DNA from: Scilla litardierei
Lineage: Eukaryota > Streptophyta > Magnoliopsida > Asparagales > Asparagaceae
Direction of reading: 5' to 3'
NCBI GenBank assembly: GCA_030789695.1
Contig: CM061135.1
Coordinates: 114,088,301-114,152,300, forward strand
DNA length: 64,000 nucleotides
Shown: in pieces, positions 19,449-31,266 of the stretch
How the letters are laid out: every line of letters begins with the position of its first letter
Numbering within the stretch: position 1 is the first letter of the stretch
Program-made: the position numbers and the translations under genes
Notes under the pieces: generated by a model
Databases searched by the model: none
What the model was told of the DNA's origin: nothing
The model's input: only the letters and a program-made list of their open reading frames with translations

Positions 19449-22189
19449 GGTTTTAGTGGTGGACCATGCAGGTCTTGCAAAAGTTCGGAACAATAAGAGT
19501 ATCGCATTCATTTAATATCCATGTACAAGTCTAAATTAGGTTTTCACAGTCTTAGATGGTAGGAAGACTTAGATAGACGTCCCGGTTTGATAGTCTGACG
19601 CCGTGCTTAAGATTTAGTCATCCGCGTCCTAAAATACCTTAGTAGCCACTACTTGACTCTGACCGTGTTAGATTTCTAGAGCCCTTCTTTTAGTCGTTCG
19701 CTCGGGTCCGTCGACTTTGGGCCCGGCAGAACTAACCTTGATTCTCTTAGGAACCTTCCCATTAGATCCTGGTTACAGTCTAGCTCATTAGAAAATCTTA
19801 GCGCTGAGCTCTCCTGATCTTTAGATGACCTGATAATTAGAACCCCCGACTTCTAGCGTCTGCCTGATCGTTACACTTTTGTGTCATCGGCCGTAGAGTC
19901 CCATCGTAGCTCTTCGCGATTCGTACCTTACGCGTAATCTTCATGCAATCATTTTTCCTGTCTCCCGATTCACGTGATCATTTCCTGACGATTATCGTCG
20001 ATCCTTCGAATCCCTTCCTTGGCCAATTCTGCCTCCTCTAAAAGTAATTTCGAAATTTCTTATTAAGTTTTTCGCTCAGCCTAATTTCTTTAAGAACCCC
20101 TATATTATATTTTAAAATTTCTTGTTTATCGCTTGAGTTAAAATTCTTTATTTGACTTTGAAAACCTTCTTGGTCGTAAATTGTTAAGTCAATATCTCGT
20201 ACTCGTTTTCGAATCATTATCTTTCGTATTTCAGATTTAAAACTTGTTACCGTTTAAAAAAAATTCAATATTATTCTTTTCCTGAAGACTACCAAAATTT
20301 CTAACCACTTACCGTATGTACTTTTAAGAATACTTTCTAAACCAAAGGGAACTTTAAATGTCTTCTTGTATATGTATAAGCATCTCTATGATACATCGTG
20401 CTCATACTTCAAGAATCTTTGTTTAAAACTTACTTCCATTTTCAAAGCAACCGCTACCTCACCCTACCTTATCTCCTTAATCCAACTCCTTCTCCACATT
20501 GTAATAATTTTACATCTGCTCATTTTTCCCTACATATTTTTTATAAGTATAAAGTATACGATATCATATTTTACACGTAAATCTCCTTCATCTATCTAGT
20601 TATTCTGAAAAATATATTGTCTCATCCAACCAACCATCTTTCTTACCCCGCCTTATTTGAACTCATTCTTTCCGATTTATTTCGTTACACTTTTGGTTTC
20701 CGTTTCCTTTATTTGGTGTAGACATTAGTCCTTGTAGTTGTTTATAGGAGTAGGCCCTTGGTAGGTGATGTTATTATGATGCATGAGTATAGGTAGAGTG
20801 TGTAGACCTATATGAGTGTGTCATCTTTAGGATCCTGATAATTGCCTTTCGTGTCTTGAATGTGTACTCAGTGTTAACCATGATATGATTGAAGTTGTCT
20901 GAATGACAGTATACATACATATATGAATAGGGTCATAGCAGGCAAATTTCCTTAGACGTAGTTTTTCTCGATTATAGAATAGCTTATCTTTGACTGCGTG
21001 TGATTGTATTAAAACTGTGTTTTTCTTTTAAACCAAACCTTTAAAGTTTTTTTGAAATTAGCTCACAAGATCACAAATCAATTTTCCTTCCTCATCCATT
21101 ACCACGATTCCAAACGTTTTTCCAAAAGTTTTAAAAATGTGTCACTGGTTTTAAGTTTCCCTTTCTCTTATCTCTCTCTCTCTCTCTCTCTCTCCATTTA
21201 GAAATGTTATGTTATGGTTGTTATAGTTTTGGGACTAGCTATTATTGTGGTAGGATTTTGTTTGCGGGTAGGCTCAGGGAGAGATGAGAATTGTTATAGC
21301 AATGATTAACCGATTATGGAACAATAAGGATATTGGAATAGATTTCTTTCGGATGAAAAGAATGGGCTGTCCAAGACTTATTTATGAAACCGAAGTGTGG
21401 CGGACTAAATGGAGAATTCTGGTTGAATGAGATTATACGCGTGAAGATAAGAACTGTCAGATTTGAGGCTTAGTCGAATGGTAGATAGGGATGGCTACAG
21501 AGTATGGTATGAGTTAGGATGATCATGAGAATGAGTAGAAGATTGTAAGCGTCAAGACTTGGTTGTCGAGTTGACGTGAGAAGGCTTTGAGAATGATACG
21601 ACGCGTTGAGATAAATGGAAGGTTAGGTAGTCGGGCTTAATATTGCTTGGGATTAGTTATAGTAGGTAGGTTGAGATGTGATCTTGATAGTCCAAATTAT
21701 TTGGTAGATAAAATTATGGGAAGATATGACAAGAATGTATTGACGACACGGCGATTGTTGATTTGTGAAGGTAGCATAGGATAGACCAAGTTTTTGTCTT
21801 GGATTGGTGGTTGACTAGAATCTCATTTTTGGAGATTTATTAATATTGGGAAAAGATTGAGAAATTTAAAAGATGTTATTGAGCGATGATGTTTAGCGGA
21901 GTGGTATGGTATGAGAAGATGATTATTATTCTTTTGTGAGGACTTGGAGTTGGAAATTTGAACAGTAAGTGATGGGCCTATAGCTAAGTATTAGGAGATG
22001 AGTTTAGTCGTGGCATTATCCAGTGAAAAGAAGGATTATGACGGATTATTTGAGAAACGATGTTAAAAGTATAGGACTAGAGACCATTGTGTGGAGGATG
22101 TGAGTTATAGGCTTAGGTATTTATAGATTTTATAATTAGTCTTAGTATGAGTGATTCCGAGGACGGAATCATTTCTAAGGTGGGTAGAA
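19449..22189 (+). other. B internal region 1, non-coding
   Basis: 2741 bp. It starts with GGTTTTAGTGGTGGACCATG and ends with ATTCCGAGGACGGAAT..CTAAGGTGGGTAGAA. I see no reading frame with retrotransposon motifs; small AT-rich frames (e.g. 20366-20599) recur only because the DNA recurs. A TC microsatellite lies at about 21172-21194. Confidence 0.8.
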
Positions 22190-22710
22190 TGTAACGGTCA
22201 CTTTCAGACCGAACGTTTCTAGCGCGTATCCTTGGTTGATTTGTGGGCGTGTTACTGTATTTGATTTTATTATTGCTTTCCGTAGCTCAAACACGTGTCC
22301 AAACCTCGATTTCACGACCCTCTCAAAGGCGCGATCGCTTCGGCACCTTCTTTGTAATTTTTGGACTTCTGGAAGCCTAATTGCATTTTTCATATTAATT
22401 ACTTAGGAAAAAAACATTCTTTTATTCATTTTCCTAAGTTGCTGTACGTTTCAAAGCTTCTTTTTTTTAATATTTTTTAAGCATGATCTATCCTTTAATT
22501 ATCCTAACCCAATACAAATTAATTAATAAACAAAGTAACGCATGCTAATGGTAAGTGGGGATATCAAATCTTTTTGTTATCAAAACAAATATTTTATATT
22601 CTTTTCAAACCAAACTTAACTGTTCCCTCCCAAGTTCGGATACAACTCCCACGATCTCACGTAATCTCTCTCTTCCCAATTTCTCTTCACACGTGATGCC
22701 TCCCCTCTAA

Positions 22711-22723
22711 AAATATATATATA
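22711..22723 (+). promoter_or_regulatory. TATA box of B LTR2
   Basis: AAATATATATATA sits about 520 bp into the LTR and is followed by a CT-rich leader. It is conserved in the other B LTRs near 29571 and 45592. Confidence 0.55.
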
Positions 22724-24462
22724 GCATATCCTATGGTTTCACGAGAGGAAGCACAGCAGCCTATTTTTTTTACCCAGTCCGAAATTAAACTTCCTGCTCT
22801 CTCTCTCTTCCTCTTTCTTTCCCGGCAACCCAACGGAGACGACCCCCCCTTCTCGCGCGACAACCCGGCCTTCATGACCGCGCGCGCCTCCTCCTCAACC
22901 TCCTGTCCGACCTCTTCCCCATTGCAGTCGAAGCTCTCAACCGCCACCGGAAACAAGACCTCCTACCCTCCGAGTACTCATGCGCGACCTCCGAGCGCCT
23001 TGGCCTTCACCCTCCACCCGGTCGACGTGCCAACAAGCACTGCAGAGCTGCACACCCGCCGTTCTCCCCTTGCTGCCGCCGACGCCCGCACCTCAGACGT
23101 CGCTGCTCCAACCTCCAGGCAACGAACCCCCTTTACTAGCAGTGAGTTTCCTTTAATACGTGCACAGTACTTAGCTTTTATAAACTAGTTATACATTATT
23201 TTCACCATACAGTTATGTTGACATAAACTTTCTTAAAGTTAGAGGCAGTGTTAATGATTCATGAAGTGGCGTAAGTTGAGTCATTCAAAGGGCATGTACA
23301 ATGTGTGGAGTTTATTTATAATTAACATATGGTCATATTGTATTCTCCCATTACATATTGCCTAGACACAATTATTTGTATTATTGTTGGTGTGAAGACA
23401 ATACTTTTGGGTTGTGCACAGAAAGCAAAAGTCATGTTTCTTTTCTTTTTGGATACTTTATTTGGGCCCTAAATAACTTGTAAGAAGTTATTCATCAAGT
23501 ATTAATATGAAATTATTATATATAACTTGTGAAATATATGTACGGGTATGTTACAGGTTGCTAGGAGTAGGTTTTTAATAATTATGTTACAGTATGCTAC
23601 CTTATGATATTAGTTTATACATATTATTAGTTAGGTGTTACGTTTTTTTCATATTAGTTGATAGATACAATAGATTCTGATGTTATGTTAGCTTCTTTGG
23701 CTTGATATCAAACATCCGATGTATCAGATTAATCTCACACCTCGCTGCCACCTCCCGGATACCCAGAATCGCATCGATCAGACATTCTGGGTTCAAAGGC
23801 GACGCGTTTCGTTGTTGCTTTCAGATCCGACGCCGAATCACGCGTGACCGTCAAAAGGTTAGTCCCCTCAACTCGTAGTGAAACCCACACTGTAGCAAAC
23901 TGAACCTTAACTAAAACTGGACAACTACAATTAAATTTACTTTTCCGCACCAGTAAAACGCTGCTCACTGTAGAAGTCGACCATCGGACAATTTTTCTGT
24001 GCATATAGGGTAGTGGTCGATCTAGGCTGATTAAACCTCAAATCGTGACTCTGAAAATTAGGGTAGTCCCGACAACCTAGAAATGAACCTAAATAGGATT
24101 TACTGAAAATGCGACCTGACATCGTCGCCGTGACACTATTTCAGACGGACTACCGCGGACGCGACGACTGGACGAGACGCCCCAGACAGACGACACACTC
24201 GCCATCCCAGGCAAGTGTATCCACTTGCACTTTTGGCCGTGCTTAGGCCTTAGTTGGTTAGAACTGTAACTGTGAACAAATAGAACTGGACGTGAAATGA
24301 TAGCGTCCGGGACGACCCCTGACGGCTCAGACTTGACGACGAAGTCTGAGCCTGACAACAACAACCTTCGACACCGTAGGAGTATCTTGTGTGTGCGTGC
24401 GTATGGACACCCTAGAATAACATCTCCCGTACACTGGTCGTGTCATGTCACTGTTACACAAA

Positions 24463-24720
24463 AAACCTTCGGGCGTTTCAGGTGCTCTCCTTGCGGGAGT
24501 GATCTCCGTGATACAAAAAGCCTTCAGGCGTTTCAGATGCTTCCCGAGCGGAAGTGATCTCCGTGATACAAAAAGCCTTCGGGCGTTTCAGGTGCTCTCC
24601 TTGCGGGAGTGATCTCCGTGATACAAAAAGCGTTCGGGCGTTTCAGATGCTTCCCAAGCGGAAGTGATCTCCGTGATACAAAAAGCCTGCGGGCGTTTCA
24701 GGTGCTTCCCTAGCGGAAGT
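24463..24720 (+). repeat. 55-bp tandem repeats in B LTR, two alternating variants
   Basis: Units run from AAGCCTTCGGGCGTTTCAG through GTGATCTCCGTGATAC. Variant 1 has GTGCTCTCCTTGCGGGAG and variant 2 has ATGCTTCCCGAGCGGAAG; they alternate. Homologous arrays are at about 41247-41505 and 47338-47600. Confidence 0.85.
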
Positions 24721-25543
24721 GATCTCTGTACTTCTTGTCCTGAGTTATGGGGTTTGGGGTAGGGTTGAGCGTATGCACGGGGAGAGGGTCTGATCCCCCT
24801 CAACCCGTAAGGCGTGAACCCTTCGTGTCTCACGTGTCGTGTCCTGTCCGCCTTGTCTTGTTTAGTTCCATCTTGTCCTGTCACCTTTAAGATAGTCCTG
24901 TAGTCAGTAGCACACGCTACGACTACTGCCTGCCACGTTTTACTTTCCTGCTACGTTACTTCTTTTGTTACTTTGTTGTAACCCCAGCATGCTAACCAAC
25001 CAGTAAACTGTTGTGTAATAGAACCTCATCATGCTAATCAACCAGTAAACCGTTGTTTAAAGTTCGTTGCACTTGCGGTAAAGTCTAACCCTTCTTGTAT
25101 ACTTTACCTGACGTACAGTTTCCTTCTTTGGTGCTGTACGTCAGGTGTTCAGCCAGAGCTCGTGGACGAGGTGGACTTAGTGGCGTACGTGGAGCCCGAG
25201 GACGCCGACCCAGAGTACGTGCCTGACGAGGACCAGACTCGAGGACTTTTCAGTCGTCACCCTTCTGAGGTTACTACTTTAGTTTGCTCATTCGGTAGTT
25301 GTTGCCATGCTTAGGCTCCTTTTTAGATTTTGTACTCGCTGGATATTATACCTCTTATTGTTAATGAATGCAACTTTCTTTCTGTACTTCCTATTATTTC
25401 GAACCTTATTAAATGCAAGAACCTGAAGTTTTTAAAAATAAGGTACCCCTACAGACGCTTATTGGGTCCGAGCTTCACAGCTCCGGCCCAAGCGGGCCTT
25501 AGTCACGCTTCGCCTCCGTCGTTTTGGGAAGCGGGGCGTGACA

Positions 25544-28043
25544 GGTTTTAGTGGTGGCCCATGCAGGTCTTGCAAAAGTTCGGAACAATAAGAGTATCAC
25601 ATTCATTTAATATCCATGTACAAGTCTAAATTAGGTTTTCACAGTCTTAGATGGTAGGAAGACTTAGATAGACGTCCCGGTTTGATAGTCTGACGCCTTG
25701 CTTAAGATTTAGTCATCAGCGTCCTAAAATACCTTAGTAACCACCACTTGACTCTGACCGTGTTAGATTTCTAGAGCCCTTCTTTTAGTTGTTCGCTCGG
25801 GTCCGTCGACTTCGGGCCCGGCAGAACTAACCTTGATTCTCTTAGGAACCTTCCCATTAGATCCTGGTTACAGTCTAGCTCATTAGAAAATCTTAGCGCT
25901 GAGCTCTCCTGATCTTTAGATGACGTGATAATTAGAACCCCTGACTTCTAGCATCTCCCTGATCGTTACACTTTTGTGTTATCGGCCGTAGAGTCCCATC
26001 GTAGCTCTTCACGATTCGTACCTTACGCGTAATCTTCATGCAATCATTTTTCCTGTTTCCCGATTCACGTGATCATTTCCTGACGATTATCGTCGATCCT
26101 TCGAATCCCTTCCTTGGCCAATTCTGCCTCCTCTAAAAGTAATTTCGAAATTTCTTATTAAGTTTTTCGCTCAGCCTAATTTCTTTAAGAACCCCTATAT
26201 TATATTTTAAAATTTCTTGTTTATCGCTTGAGTTAAAATTCTTTATTTGACTTTGAAAACCTTCTTGGTCGTAAATTGTTAAGTCAATATCTCGTACTCG
26301 TTTTCGAATCATTATCTTTCGTATTTCAGATTTAAAACTTGTTACCGTTTAAAAAAATTCAATATTATTCTTTTCCTGAAGACTACCAAAATTTCTAACC
26401 ACTTACCGTATGTACTTTTAAGAATACTTTCTAAACCAAAGGGAACTTTAAATGTCTTCTTGTATATGTATAAGCATCTCTATGATACATCGTGCTCATA
26501 CTTCAAGAATCTTTGTTTAAAACTTACTTCCATTTTCAAAGCAACCGCTACCTCACCCTACCTTATCTCCTTCATCCAACTCCTTCTCCACATTGTAATA
26601 ATTTTACATCTGCTCATTTTTCCCTACATATTTTTCATAAGTATAAAGTATACGATATCATATTTTACAAGTAAATCTCCTTCATCTATCTAGTTATTCT
26701 GAAAAATATTTTGTCTCATCCAACCAACCATCTTTCTTACCCCGCCTTATTTGAACTCATTCTTTCCGATTTATTTCGTTACACTTTTGGTTTCCGTTTC
26801 CTTTATTTGGTGTAGACATTAGTCCTTGTAGTTGTTTATAGGAGTAGGCCCTTGGTAGGTGATGTTATTATAATGCATGAGTATAGGTAGAGTGTGTAGA
26901 CCTATATGAGTGTGTCATCTTTAGGATCCTGATAATTGCCTTTCGTGTCTTGAATGTGTACTCAGCCTAATTTCTTTAAGAACCCATATATTATATTTTA
27001 AAATTTCTTGTTTATCGCTTGAGTTAAAATTCTTTATTTGACTTTGAAAACCTTCTTGGTCGTAAATTGTTAAGTAAATATCTCGTACTCGTTTTCGAAT
27101 CGTTATCTTTCGTATTTCAGATTTAAAACTTGTTACCGTTTAAAAAAAATTCAATATTATTCTTTTCCTGAAGACTACCAAAATTTCTAACCACTTACCG
27201 TATGTACTTTTAAGAATACTTTCTAAACCAAAGGGAACTTTAAATGTCTTCTTGTATATGTATAAGCATCTCTATGATACATCGTGCTCATACTTCAAGA
27301 ATCTTTGTTTAAAACTTACTTCCATTTTCAAAGCAACCGCTACCTCACCCTACCTTATCTCCTTAATCCAACTCCTTCTCCACATTGTAATAATTTTACA
27401 TCTGCTCATTTTTCCCTACATATTTTTTATAAGTATAAAGTATACGATATCATATTTTACACGTAAATCTCCTTCATCTATCTAGTTATTCTGAAAAATA
27501 TATTGTCTCATCCAACCAACCATCTTTCTTACCCCGCCTTATTTGAACTCATTCTTTCCGATTTATTTCGTTACACTTTTGGTTTCCGTTTCCTTTATTT
27601 GGTGTAGACATTAGTCCTTGTAGTTGTTTATAGGAGTAGGCCCTTGGTAGGTGATGTTGTTGTGATGCATGAGTATAGGTAGAGTGTGTAGACCTGTATG
27701 AGTGTGTCATCTTTAGGATCCTGATAATTGCCTTTCGTGTCTTGAATGTGTACTCAGTGTTAACCATGATATGATTGAAGTTGTCTGAATGACGGAATTC
27801 ATACATATATGAATAGGGTCATAGCAGGCAAATTTCCTTAGACGTAGTTTTTCTCGATTATAGAATAGCTTATCTTTGACTGCGTGTGATTGTATTAAAA
27901 CTGTGGTTTTCTTTTAAACTAAACCTTTAAAGTTTTTTTGAAATTAGCTCACAAGATCACAAATCAATTTTCCTTCCTCATCCATTACCACGATTCCACA
28001 CGTTTTTCCAAATGTTTTAAAAATGTGTCACTGGTTTTAAGTT

Positions 28044-28083
<40 letters not shown>

Positions 28084-29072
28084 GAAATGTTATGTTATGG
28101 TTGTTATAGTTTTGGGACTAGCTATTATTGTGGTAGGATTTTGTTTGCGGGTAGGCTCAGGGAGAGATGAGAATTGTTATAGCAATGATTAACCGATTAT
28201 GGAACAATAAGGATATTGGAATAGATTTCTTTCGGATGAAAAGAATGGGCTGTCCAAGACTTATTTATGAAACCGAAGTGTGGCGGACTAAATGGAGAAT
28301 TCTGGTTGAATGAGATTATATGCGTGAAGATAAGAACTGTCAGATTTGAGGCTTAGTCGAATGGTAGATAGGGATGGCTACAGAGTATGGTATGAGTTAG
28401 GATGATCATGAGAATGAGTAGAAGATTGTAAGCGTCAAGACTTGGTTGTCGAGTTGACGTGAGAAGGCTTTGAGAATGATACGACGCGTTGAGATAAATG
28501 GATGGTTAGGTAGTCGGGCTTAATATTGTTTGGGATTAGTTATAGTCGGTAGGTTGAGATGTGATCTTGATAGTCCAAATTATTTGGTAGATAAAATTAT
28601 GGGAAGATATGACAAGAATGTATTGACGACATGGCGATTGTTGATTTGTGAAGGTAGCATAGGATAGACCAAGTTTTTGTCTTGGATTGGTGGTTGACTA
28701 GAATCTCATTTTTGGAGATTTATTAATATTGGGAAAAGATTGAGAAATTTAAAAGATGTTATTGAGCGATGATGTTTAGCGGAGTGGTATGGTATGAGAA
28801 GATGATTATTATTCTTTTGTGAGGACTTGGAGTTGGAAATTTGAACAGTAAGTGATGGGCCTATAGCTAAGTATTAGGAGATGAGTTTAGTCGTGGCATT
28901 ATCCAGTGAAAAGAAGGATTATGACGGATTATTTGAGAAACGATGTTAAAAGTATAGGACTAGAGACCATTGTGTGGAGGATGTGAGTTATAGGCTTAGG
29001 TATTTATAGATTTTATAATTAGTCTTAGTATGAGTGATTCTGAGGACGGAATCATTTCTAAGGTGGGTAGAA
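25544..29072 (+). other. B internal region 2, with 0.8-kb tandem duplication
   Basis: 3529 bp, about 790 bp longer than units 1 and 3. The extra length is a tandem duplication: 26170-26960 and 26961-27752, with CTCAG at both joins and at the end (27753-27757). Otherwise it is collinear with unit 1 and has no coding signal. A TC microsatellite is at about 28046-28078. Confidence 0.87.
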
Positions 29073-31193
29073 TGTAACGGTCACTTTCCAACCGAACGTT
29101 TCTAGCGCGTATCCTTGGTTGATTTGTGGGCGTGTTACTGTATTTGATTTTATTATTGCTTTCCGTAGCTCGAACACGTGTCTGAACCTCGTTTTCACAA
29201 CCCTCTCAAAGGCGCGATCGCTTCGGCACCTTCTTTGTAATTTTTGGACTTCGGGAAGCCTAATTGCATTTTTCATATTAATTACTTAGGAAAAAAAACA
29301 TTCTTTTATTCATTTTCCTAAGTTGCTATACGTTTCAAAACTTCATTTTTTAAATATTTTTTTAAGCATGATCTATCCTTTAATTATCCTAACCCAATAC
29401 AAATTAATTAATAAATAAAGTAACGCAGGCTAATGGTAAGTGGGGAATCAAATCTTTTTGTTATCAAAACAAATATTTTATATTCTTTTCAAACCAAACA
29501 TAACTGTTCCCACGATCTCACGTAATCTCTCTTCCCAATTTCTCTTCACACGTGATGCCTCCCCTCTAAAAATATATATAGCCTATCCTAGGGTTTCACG
29601 ACCGCGCGCGCCTCCTCCTCAACCTCATGTCCGACCTCTTCCCCCTTGCAGTCGAAGCTCTCAGCTGCCACCAGAAACAAGACCTCCTACCCTCCGAGTA
29701 CTCACGCGTGACCTCCGAGCGCCTTGGCCTTCACCCTCCACCCGGTCGACGTGCGAACAAGCACTGCAGAGCTGCACACCCGCCGTTCTCCCCTTGCTGC
29801 CGCCGACGCCCACACCTCAGACGTCGCTGCTCCAACCTCCAGGCAACGAACCCCCTTTACTAGCAGTGAGTTTCCTTTAATACGTGCACAGTACTTAGCT
29901 TTTATAAACTAGTTATACATTATTTTCACCATACAGTTATGTTGACATAAACTTTCTTAAAGTTAGAGGCAGTGTTAATGATTCATGAAGTGGCGTAAGT
30001 TGAGTCATTCAAAGGGCATGTACAATGTGTGGAGTTTATTTATAATTAACATATGGTCATATTGTATTCTCCCATTACATATTGCCTAGACACAATTATT
30101 TGTATTATTGTTGGTGTGAAGACAATACTTTTGGGTTGTGCACAGAAAGCAAAAGTCATGTTTCTTTTCTTTTTGGATACTTTATTTGGGCCCTAAATAA
30201 CTTGTAAGAAGTTATTCATCAAGTATTAATATGAAATTATTATATATAACTTGTGAAATATATGTACGGGTATGTTACAGGTTGCTAGGAGTAGGTTTTT
30301 AATAATTATGTTATAGTATGCTACCTTATGATATTAGTTTATACATATTATTAGTTAGGTGTTACGTTTTTTTCATATTAGTTGATAGATACAATAGATT
30401 CTGATGTTATGTTAGCTTCTTTGGCTTGATATCAAACATCCGATGTATCAGATTAATCTCACACCTCGCTGCCACCTCCCGGATACCCAGAATCGCATCG
30501 ATCAGACATTCTGGGTTCAAAGGCGACGCGTTTCGTTGTTGCTTTCAGATCCGACGCCGAATCACGCGTGACCGTCAAAAGGTTAGTCCCCTCAACTCGT
30601 AGTGAAACCCACACTGTAGCAAACTGAACCTTAACTAAAACTGGACAACTACAATTAAATTTACTTTTCCGCACCAGTAAAACGCTGCTCACTGTAGAAG
30701 TCGACCATCGGACAATTTTTCTGTGCATATAGGGTAGTGGTCGATCTAGGCTGATTAAACCTCAAATCGTGACTCTGAAAATTAGGGTAGTCCCGACAAC
30801 CTAGAAATGAACCTAAATAAGATTTACTGAAAATGCGACCTGACATCGTCGCCGTGACACTATTTCAGACGGACTACCGCAGACGCGACGACTGGACGAG
30901 ACGCCCCGGACAGACGACACACTCGCCATCCCAGGCAAGTGTATCCACTTGCACTTTTGGCCGTGCTTAGGCCTTAGTTGGTTAGAACTGATAACTGTGA
31001 ACAAATAGAACCGGACGTGAAATGATAGCGTCCGGGACGACCCCTGACGGCTCAGACTTGACGACGAAGTCTGAGCCTGACAACAACAACCTTCGACACC
31101 GTAGGAGTATCTTGTGTGTGCGTGCGTATGGACACCCTAGAATAACATCTCCCGTACACTGGTCGTGTCATGTCACTGTTACACAAAAAACCT
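29073..31193 (+). repeat. B LTR3, left part (truncated)
   Basis: Collinear with LTR2 up to the start of the 55-bp repeats, then ends at a junction with family C sequence. Relative to LTR2 it lacks about 20 bp near 29510 and about 130 bp near 29598, just after the TATA box. Confidence 0.85.
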
Positions 31194-31216
31194 TCGTGTC
31201 ATGTCACTGGTCGTGG
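31194..31216 (+). other. Templated filler at a rearrangement junction
   Basis: TCGTGTCATGTCACTG at 31194-31209 repeats 31163-31178, and GTCGTG follows. Neither belongs there in intact B LTRs. Beyond it the sequence is family C. This is typical of error-prone end joining. Confidence 0.65.
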
Positions 31217-31266
31217 CTATATTGTTCACGAGGTAGTTAGCGCGGACCTGCGTGGGCCACCAAACT

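Larger units (their letters stand above)
22190..25543 (+). repeat. B LTR2, complete
   Basis: 3354 bp from TGTAACGGTCAC to GGGGCGTGACA. It serves as 3' LTR of unit 1 and 5' LTR of unit 2. A TATA box is at 22711-22723, followed by a CT-rich and GC-rich leader-like stretch to about 23130. A 55-bp tandem repeat lies at about 24463-24720. Confidence 0.9.

Noticed and set aside
22733..23188. Ser/Thr/Pro-rich frames in B LTRs (also 29440-29912, 45751-46065)
   Set aside because: They recur only because the LTR recurs, and different frames are open in different copies. They look like the GC-rich transcribed leader.
24463..24720. Possible CRISPR-like repeat array
   Set aside because: The units are contiguous 55-bp tandem copies without unique spacers, in a plant LTR.
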